Shown: in pieces, positions 58,376 to 64,000 of the stretch | Numbering within the stretch: the first letter of the stretch is position 1 | Layout: each line of letters starts with the position of its first letter | Origin: Stromatinia cepivora | Taxonomy: Eukaryota > Ascomycota > Leotiomycetes > Helotiales > Sclerotiniaceae | Direction: 5' to 3' | Assembly: GCA_014898415.1 (NCBI GenBank) | Contig: RCTD01000010.1 | Coordinates: 744,001-808,000 of the forward strand | Length of the DNA stretch: 64,000 bases | The notes under the pieces: generated by a model | Told to the model about the DNA's origin: nothing | Database searches by the model: none | The model's input: only the letters and a program-made list of their open reading frames with translations | Translations under genes and position numbers: made by a program

Positions 58376-59875
58376 ATGCATCGCGCACTTCTTCTCCCCG
58401 AGATAGTTGCGGCAATCATTCGGACCAAGAGCTCATTTCCTGGATTTTTACACATGTGTCTCTTCATCTCAAAAACATTCTCATTTGAAGCATGTCGGAT
58501 TTTGTGGTACGCTTGCGGAGCGTGCTGCTATGATGAACATGCGACACCCAATATTAAAAACCTCGCCCGAATTGTCATTCAAGATGCAACGCGAGCGCAA
58601 TACTACGCCAATTTCATACACGTCCTGAGCTTTCAAGAGGTAGAACAAGAAGATAATAAGTATCTTGACGAGGCGACGTGGCATAATGAACTTGTTTCCC
58701 TGCAATTTCCTCAGTTGCAAGACCTCAGCCTTCACCGATCAGTTTATGCGACCGAACTGAACACGGGGGACGTGATTATTCATTATGCACAACCGAACAT
58801 AGAAACTTTCACGGTGTACGAAGGGAGCTGTATTTCCGATTCTCTTTTTGAAAAATTCACTCACTCTTGCCCAAGACTGAAATCCCTCGAACTCAGCAGC
58901 ATTAGTGCGAGTAACGTATCTAAAGATGGACTTTCCCGGTTTTGCAACAAAGCTGATGCCCTCACTTGCCTCATCATCCGGACCGGGGCTCACGATAGTT
59001 GGTCATACGAGGCATTCGAAGCCATAGCCAGGCTTCCGAACTTGACTTACATAACAATTCCCGATGTTCAGGACAATTGGGTTTATTCTATTTGCAACAC
59101 GGACTCTTCTACTCCCATATTTCCAAGCGTGGAACACCTGGATACGGGCATGTCTGATCTAGAATTAAAATGCCTGACTCGCCACGTGCTAAATTTGAAT
59201 CATCTAGTTATCGGTTTACAAAATTTGCCTCCCTCAACCAACATCCTTGCATCAGCATCAAATTTCCCAAATCTCACCCATCTGGAGATCAGTTTTGGTG
59301 CGCAGAATAGAGTGAGTGGCAATGATCTTCTACTTCTCGCCCAGAAATGTCCTTTATTAGAGAGTATTTCCCTTGGAGGAATTGACGATAGCGCACTTTA
59401 TTCTTCAGGCCCTGGATGCCGTCCTGCGAGCGTCGGTATCAACGACGATCTAATTGATGAGGTAGCCCGAACGCTAGGAGCTAGAATCATTTTGTTGAGG
59501 ATCATTTTTGATACCTCAGATATGCTTACATGGCAGTCCATCCTTTCTCTCGCTCAACACTGTAGAAATCTATTAGATTTGACGATATCTTGCGATTTTG
59601 ATTGGCAGGAGGCTATGAGTGGTACACTAAAATACATTTTTCCTGCTCTAGATGCACTGCATTTAGTCTTTGATGACAATATAAGGGAGATGCAGCATGC
59701 AAATGACTATAACGAGGAGACGATCGAGGATTCCGCCCACAGGATGTTTGATTTCGCACCAAAATTGTCGAGGTTTTGGATTCAAGGTGGAAACGACGCC
59801 GACAATCGTTTCGAAGCGAGCGTTATGAGTATTTTCTATGAGGCTTGGAACCAAACGGCGATAGTGGAAGAATAA
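58376..59875 (+). CDS. F-box/leucine-rich-repeat-like protein
   Basis: Intronless, 499 aa from the ATG at 58376 (the frame is open further upstream but without an ATG). The first 45 residues (MHRALLLPEIVAAIIRT, then FLHMCLFISKTFSFEACRIL) match the F-box pattern LPE-I...I...L...L..C..vSk.w...a. The remainder is a series of irregular leucine-rich repeats: LQDLSLHRS, LKSLELSSIS, LTCLIIRTG, LNHLVIGLQ, LTHLEISFG, LESISLGGI, LLDLTISCD, LDALHLVFD. Such proteins act as substrate receptors of SCF ubiquitin ligases, binding Skp1 through the F-box. The family is very variable in fungi, so the target is unknown. No defects are seen. Confidence 0.82.
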   Translation: MHRALLLPEIVAAIIRTKSSFPGFLHMCLFISKTFSFEACRILWYACGACCYDEHATPNIKNLARIVIQDATRAQYYANFIHVLSFQEVEQEDNKYLDEATWHNELVSLQFPQLQDLSLHRSVYATELNTGDVIIHYAQPNIETFTVYEGSCISDSLFEKFTHSCPRLKSLELSSISASNVSKDGLSRFCNKADALTCLIIRTGAHDSWSYEAFEAIARLPNLTYITIPDVQDNWVYSICNTDSSTPIFPSVEHLDTGMSDLELKCLTRHVLNLNHLVIGLQNLPPSTNILASASNFPNLTHLEISFGAQNRVSGNDLLLLAQKCPLLESISLGGIDDSALYSSGPGCRPASVGINDDLIDEVARTLGARIILLRIIFDTSDMLTWQSILSLAQHCRNLLDLTISCDFDWQEAMSGTLKYIFPALDALHLVFDDNIREMQHANDYNEETIEDSAHRMFDFAPKLSRFWIQGGNDADNRFEASVMSIFYEAWNQTAIVEE

Positions 59876-60120
59876 TGTCATGGCAATCGTGTGGTTAAAA
59901 GCTCCTAGGCTCAGGAAGCACCACTAATTCTAAGAGAAGCGTTAAAAAAGGTGTCGAGCGTGTATATCTATACGAATATCTCGCTAGCCGTCTGGAAGGC
60001 TGCTGAAGAGTGGCATGTGCTTGGCGTAGTCGGTGTGATCACTCGATGAGTTGACTAATTAGCTAGTCGAGATGAGGTGCAGCAATCTTCAGGGCAGCTC
60101 GGAGATGAAGCACACAAGCA

Positions 60121-60588
60121 ATGGCTCAACTTAAGAAAACAACTTTGATGATGCTATTTGTGGGATTGCTTGAATCGTGTACTCGTGAAGTTGACTACCG
60201 AAGGCACTGCTCAAATCTACATTTCGCCATTACTGCCATTGCGCCGACCAATTTTTCAATGAGGTACTTGGCAACACAACTTCAATGGCTCATACCAACA
60301 CGGATGCATCAGTATCTACAGCAGACACTCGGCATGCCTACCTCTTCTGACTCGTTGGCACCTCAAAGCTACATCAGGGTACCGCTACTTGATATTTCCA
60401 AACGGAAACAACAGAAACTTGGGTTCTACCTGACTCGAGATTCAATGCTCGGAAGGTTGGAAGAAATACAGAAATATTTGTGGGATCCCAGTATACCCAA
60501 TTTCATAATCTACTCAAACGCAAAATCTTTTGATCCTAAACAATTATGCTGCACAATGCCGAAATTCCTCTTTATAAAGATGGAATAA
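60121..60588 (+). pseudogene. Probable RecQ-like helicase relic
   Basis: The 155-codon open frame has ATG at 60121. Text resembling RecQ helicases: FAITAIAPTNF at the place of the LTATAP motif, MHQYLQQTLGMP, then SYIRVPLLD and LGRLEEIQKYLWDPSIPNF, then IIYSNAKS, matching the start of the second RecA lobe. Motifs I, II, V and VI are missing, so it cannot be a working helicase. Upstream sequence shows no matching exons by eye. The call rests on weak similarity and could be coincidence. Confidence 0.35.
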
Positions 60589-62289
60589 AACCAGTTCAAA
60601 CAGAGCACACCCCAATATCTCTTCCCTGCAGAAGAAACAACTGATTCTAACCAAACTACCAATCTGTCTAAATGACATTAAGGCCACCAGTAGTCTAGGC
60701 CTTCTTCGCGTACCAAGTAAGATCTTTCCACTTCATGTGTGACTGCGATGGCATTTGCCTTTTTGGGGGGGGGGGGGGGGGGGGGGGGTTGCGGCATCAT
60801 CTTTAGTCTTATCGCCTGTTACTATGAGTCTGGGTTCGTATATGTTTTTTCGTGGTTGAGGGTAAGAGGGAGTCCGCGATGGGTAGTTTGCTGGGAAGGG
60901 GGGGATTAGGGGTCGTGGAGACGATGATAGGTGAGAACTTCGTTCTGATAGATATATAGACAAGGGAAGATGGCCTTAGAGATGGAACTGGAAATGAAGG
61001 TGAGTAAAAGTGAAGTGAATGGAATGCTTTGTATAGAATATTTTGTACGGAGAAGTTTTTCGATGATCTTTATATGATCTATTTTAGGAGGAATACCATG
61101 GATATTTTGCTGCTTAGCATTCACGAGTCCGAATCATTTGTCTGAAGGGCGGTCCTGCGTATGTGTGCCTTGGAGCTGGAAGAAAAGTGCGTAGGGGTGT
61201 AAATGAGTATCATTTTTGAGCACTACATGTTTATCTAAAGAGATGAATCCAACTGATTCTCTGGGGGAATGCCCTGATAAAAACTGTGATACCTGATTGC
61301 AGCATTGGGATATTTTATCTTCGAGATATAGTCGACGAAACTTTCTAGTCTTGTGATGATGAATAATACACAAATAATTTAAAAGATTATCAAGATTTGC
61401 AAAGAAAAACTTAATACGTGAAGATTTGTAGAAGTTCACGCGGCGGGGGTCGCACCTAGTTTAGAGATTATTTGACTGATAACATTCCAAATATTAGATG
61501 GTGCGCAGCTCCAATGTTTGAGCGGCGGGAATAGCTTCATTTCCGTCTATCTTCTCAAGCGAAAACAAACTGAACAGAATCGAGCCCAAAGCAACTTGAA
61601 AAGACCCTTAAAACCCCGCCTCGTTCTGACATCAGGTATCCTCGGCTATGTACTAGACACAGTTGGAGATGAAGCAGGTTCTATCAAAGATGCCGGCTTG
61701 AACATCTGCGCCGCATTAGTTCTTAGTACCTACAACATCAGTCTATCTAATGAAACATATTTGTGAAGACTGCACACGGGATCCATGTAGAAATATGTAG
61801 AAATGAAATTCTCATCCAAATGATCCAAGTTTCTGCGGTACATTTACCATATAATAACGGTATTTTATACAAAGAAATCATATATCAAAATACTGGTTCG
61901 AAAAAGACAGGCTGAACTCCGCTCCTTTTGTTCGGCAGAATCCGATTGATGTATGTTACCCCGCCAGCAATGTGATGTTGATATGAAACGACTCCAGAAA
62001 TACTATAGACTTACTAAATAAGACTTATATAAATGCAACGCAGTTAGCCTAAGCCTCACCCCCCAAAAAAGTATTCGAAGGATTTTCGTTGAATGATATG
62101 AGGAATAAGATCTTACAAATGTTATTTTAAGGTTACAATTCGTTTGTTGGTTTTAGTCTAGTTTTCACATCGACCTTCTTCTAGAGTTTTACACTATTTT
62201 TTGATTGGATATTTTAAGCGAACTTTTTTAGAGGATCTAATCGGCCATCTTCTAAATAATGTATATCAAACCCATATGAAATTATATTT
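60589..62289. other. Intergenic region
   Basis: Apart from the G24 run (60765-60788) I see no supported gene. Short open frames at 60733-61766 have no protein-like features. Confidence 0.45.
60765..60788. repeat. Homopolymer run of 24 G
   Basis: 24 consecutive G on the plus strand, preceded by five T. Runs this long can form G-quadruplexes and are hard to sequence, so the exact length may be unreliable. Confidence 0.85.
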
Positions 62290-62800
62290 ATATGATAACT
62301 TTTGAAAAATTTAATTTATAAAAAATTAAATAAATAATTTGAGATCAATTAATCAAAGAGATTTAGAATTTATTTTTAATTTATTTTTAGTTATTTTTGA
62401 TATTGAATTATTAATAATATTTATTTTTAATTATAATTTATTATAATTTTTAAATTTTATATTTCTTAATTTTTATTTAAAATAATTGAAAATTTTATAG
62501 AAAATTCTAATAGATCTTAATTACTATATATCTCAATTTAAATGTTATTCGATAAGAAATGAAATAATTTTTTAATTTTTTGATATTTTATAATAAGTTA
62601 TATAATACGCTAAATTTATTTTTCTGGGTTTGGAATTAGAATCAAAGAAATAATAATTGAATTATAACTATTCGGAATTTTATAAAAATAAAAAGTGTAA
62701 AATATAGATAAGCAATATATCTATTTATAATACAATTTTCAATTATTAATTATAATATGATATAATTGAACAAGATTAATATATATTCAAAAAAACATGA
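62290..62800. other. AT-rich RIP-like block
   Basis: Almost pure A/T with no open frame and no recognisable repeat ends; probably an eroded transposon fragment. Confidence 0.5.
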
Positions 62801-62932
62801 AAAGCGGGTTCAAAATATACGATTTAGGAGTTGGCCGATTAGACTCTCCTGGCAGAGATATTAAAAATCATATAACCGATGCCTCGAGAGTCAGGCACCC
62901 GCTAGACTATGTTGGTTTTCGATTGCTCTAGA

Positions 62933-63166
62933 ATGAATAGAATGAATAGAATGAATAGAATGAATAGAATGAATAGAATGAATAGAATGAATAGAATGAA
63001 TAGAATGAATAGAATGAATAGAATGAATAGAATGAATAGAATGAATAGAATGAATAGAATGAATAGAATGAATAGAATGAATAGAATGAATAGAATGAAT
63101 AGAATGAATAGAATGAATAGAATGAATAGAATGAATAGAATGAATAGAATGAATAGAATGAATAGG
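62933..63166. repeat. 9-bp minisatellite (ATGAATAGA)26
   Basis: 26 perfect tandem copies, 234 bp, open in the plus-strand frame as (Met-Asn-Arg)26. The array starts after GATTGCTCTAG and ends at GGTTAAGGGG. The absence of any unit variants indicates recent expansion. Confidence 0.95.
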
Positions 63167-63817
63167 TTAAGGGGTTTGATTCAAACGACCACTAAATTCC
63201 AGGATATATTGTAAGATTAACTCACTATCCGAATCATGGGACCAACCTTCTAAAAACTAAAACACTTCCGTTCAAATTATTTAATCTGCCTTTTGTTGAT
63301 ATACCCATCTGTTAAGCATTCAGACCCTACATCTTCATGAAATCGAATGAAACGGGATCTGGGCATTCCTCAATGGATGGACAAAGTGGTGGTGATAAAT
63401 CAACTAATTATATGTGCAAACTACCAAATTATAAATATGGTGAAGATTTCCATCCTTCGACACCCTTAGCTCACCGCAACATTAGCAATTTGTACAAGTA
63501 CTAACAATACACATCTTCCCTGTTTGGCCTCTGAGACGATTTCCGAGGTTGTCCGCTGGATTGTCCGCCATTTCAGCATTAATGTGTGATAAACGTTTTG
63601 TTCTTAACACAACTTTATGTCTATCCAAATCCCACCTCCGAATTCCAGAAGCAAAAGCTTAGCTTGAATGCATACCTCGAACATCTGCAACTTGCATCCT
63701 ATTTCCCAAACTAAACAATATCTTACCTAATTTATCTGTTCTTTGTGCCTCTGATCAGTCCTCGCTTGTAGCATGGGAATCTCAAATATAAGATTCATGG
63801 AAAGCAATTCGCGTTGT
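63167..63817. other. Intergenic region, 3' flank of the last gene
   Basis: No gene or repeat is supported between the minisatellite and the stop codon of the minus-strand gene. Confidence 0.45.
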
Positions 63818-64000
63818 TCATCCTTTCTGCTCCAGCGCTTGGACTCGCAGGATTAAATCTTTGATGACAGATTGATGCGTATTGTTGACTTGTTGTTGTG
63901 TCCGGAGTTTATTTTGTAGCACGGATATTGTGCGTTCATGGGCGATGTTTTCTAATTCTAAGCCCTGAACGCGCGACTCTAGTTGTTGAATTTTAGAAGA
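63818..64000 (-). CDS. C-terminus of a coiled-coil protein, partial
   Basis: The minus strand from 64000 is open for 60 codons to TGA at 63818. The text is SKIQQLESRVQGLELENIAH, then RTISVLQNKLRTQQQ, then VIKDLILRVQALEQKG. Leu/Val/Ile recur at heptad positions through the whole fragment. It could be the leucine zipper of a regulator or a structural coiled coil; no other domain lies within the window, so no function is assigned. Confidence 0.6.
   Translation of the reverse strand, partial: SSKIQQLESRVQGLELENIAHERTISVLQNKLRTQQQVNNTHQSVIKDLILRVQALEQKG

Noticed and set aside
61518..61766. 82-codon plus-strand frame
   Set aside because: No recognisable motif, no intron signals, and the flanks show no gene structure.
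62909..63214. 101-codon (MNR)26 protein
   Set aside because: The frame is created by the 9-bp minisatellite; the unique ends are only 8 and 15 residues long.

Overview
The window reads as a chromosome segment of a filamentous ascomycete. Genes carry short GT-AG introns of about 41 to 118 nt, often with CTAAC- or CTGAC-like branch sites. There is a fungal Zn2Cys6 regulator, a fungal-type chromodomain/HDA2-3 protein, an intron-containing tRNA-Tyr, and large AT-rich tracts of dead LTR retrotransposons whose paired repeats differ almost only by C-to-T/G-to-A transitions, the footprint of repeat-induced point mutation (RIP). Gene content suggests Leotiomycetes (Helotiales, Sclerotiniaceae-like); this is an inference, since no marker gene is present.

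Layout. 1-13 kb: conserved housekeeping genes, namely the 3' end of cytochrome c oxidase subunit VI, a split-domain Ulp2/SENP-type SUMO protease, and a convergent chromodomain plus HDA2/3 coiled-coil chromatin protein. 13-20 kb: a lineage-specific coiled-coil gene and a kinase-like gene, separated by AT-rich DNA that holds a 282-bp solo gypsy LTR. 20-29 kb: tRNA-Tyr(GTA), a secreted PL7 alginate-lyase-family protein, microsatellites, a small palindromic TIR element, a gene of the MGYTHYW family otherwise familiar from phages and bacteria, and a 10-exon Zn2Cys6 transcription factor.

29-51.7 kb: a transposon landfill. A kinase-like pseudogene is split by a 2.3-kb copia-type LTR element (33340-35668, TSD atata). 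A gypsy chromovirus (36900-51185, TSD ttata, minus strand) is itself interrupted by two complete LTR insertions: a short gag-only element (39185-40859) and a copia element (41281-46761). A small Cys/His-rich gene (31882-32202) survives between the AT-rich blocks.

52-64 kb: a gene with a PD-(D/E)XK-like core (DUF7924-like), a secreted 541-aa fungal protein, an F-box/LRR-like protein, a probable RecQ-helicase relic, a 24-base G run, a perfect 26-copy 9-bp minisatellite, and the C-terminal end of a coiled-coil protein running off the right edge. I see no biosynthetic cluster and no CRISPR or operon structure. The genes do not form an obvious pathway. The clearest regional story is nested retrotransposition followed by RIP, with host-gene casualties and survivors.
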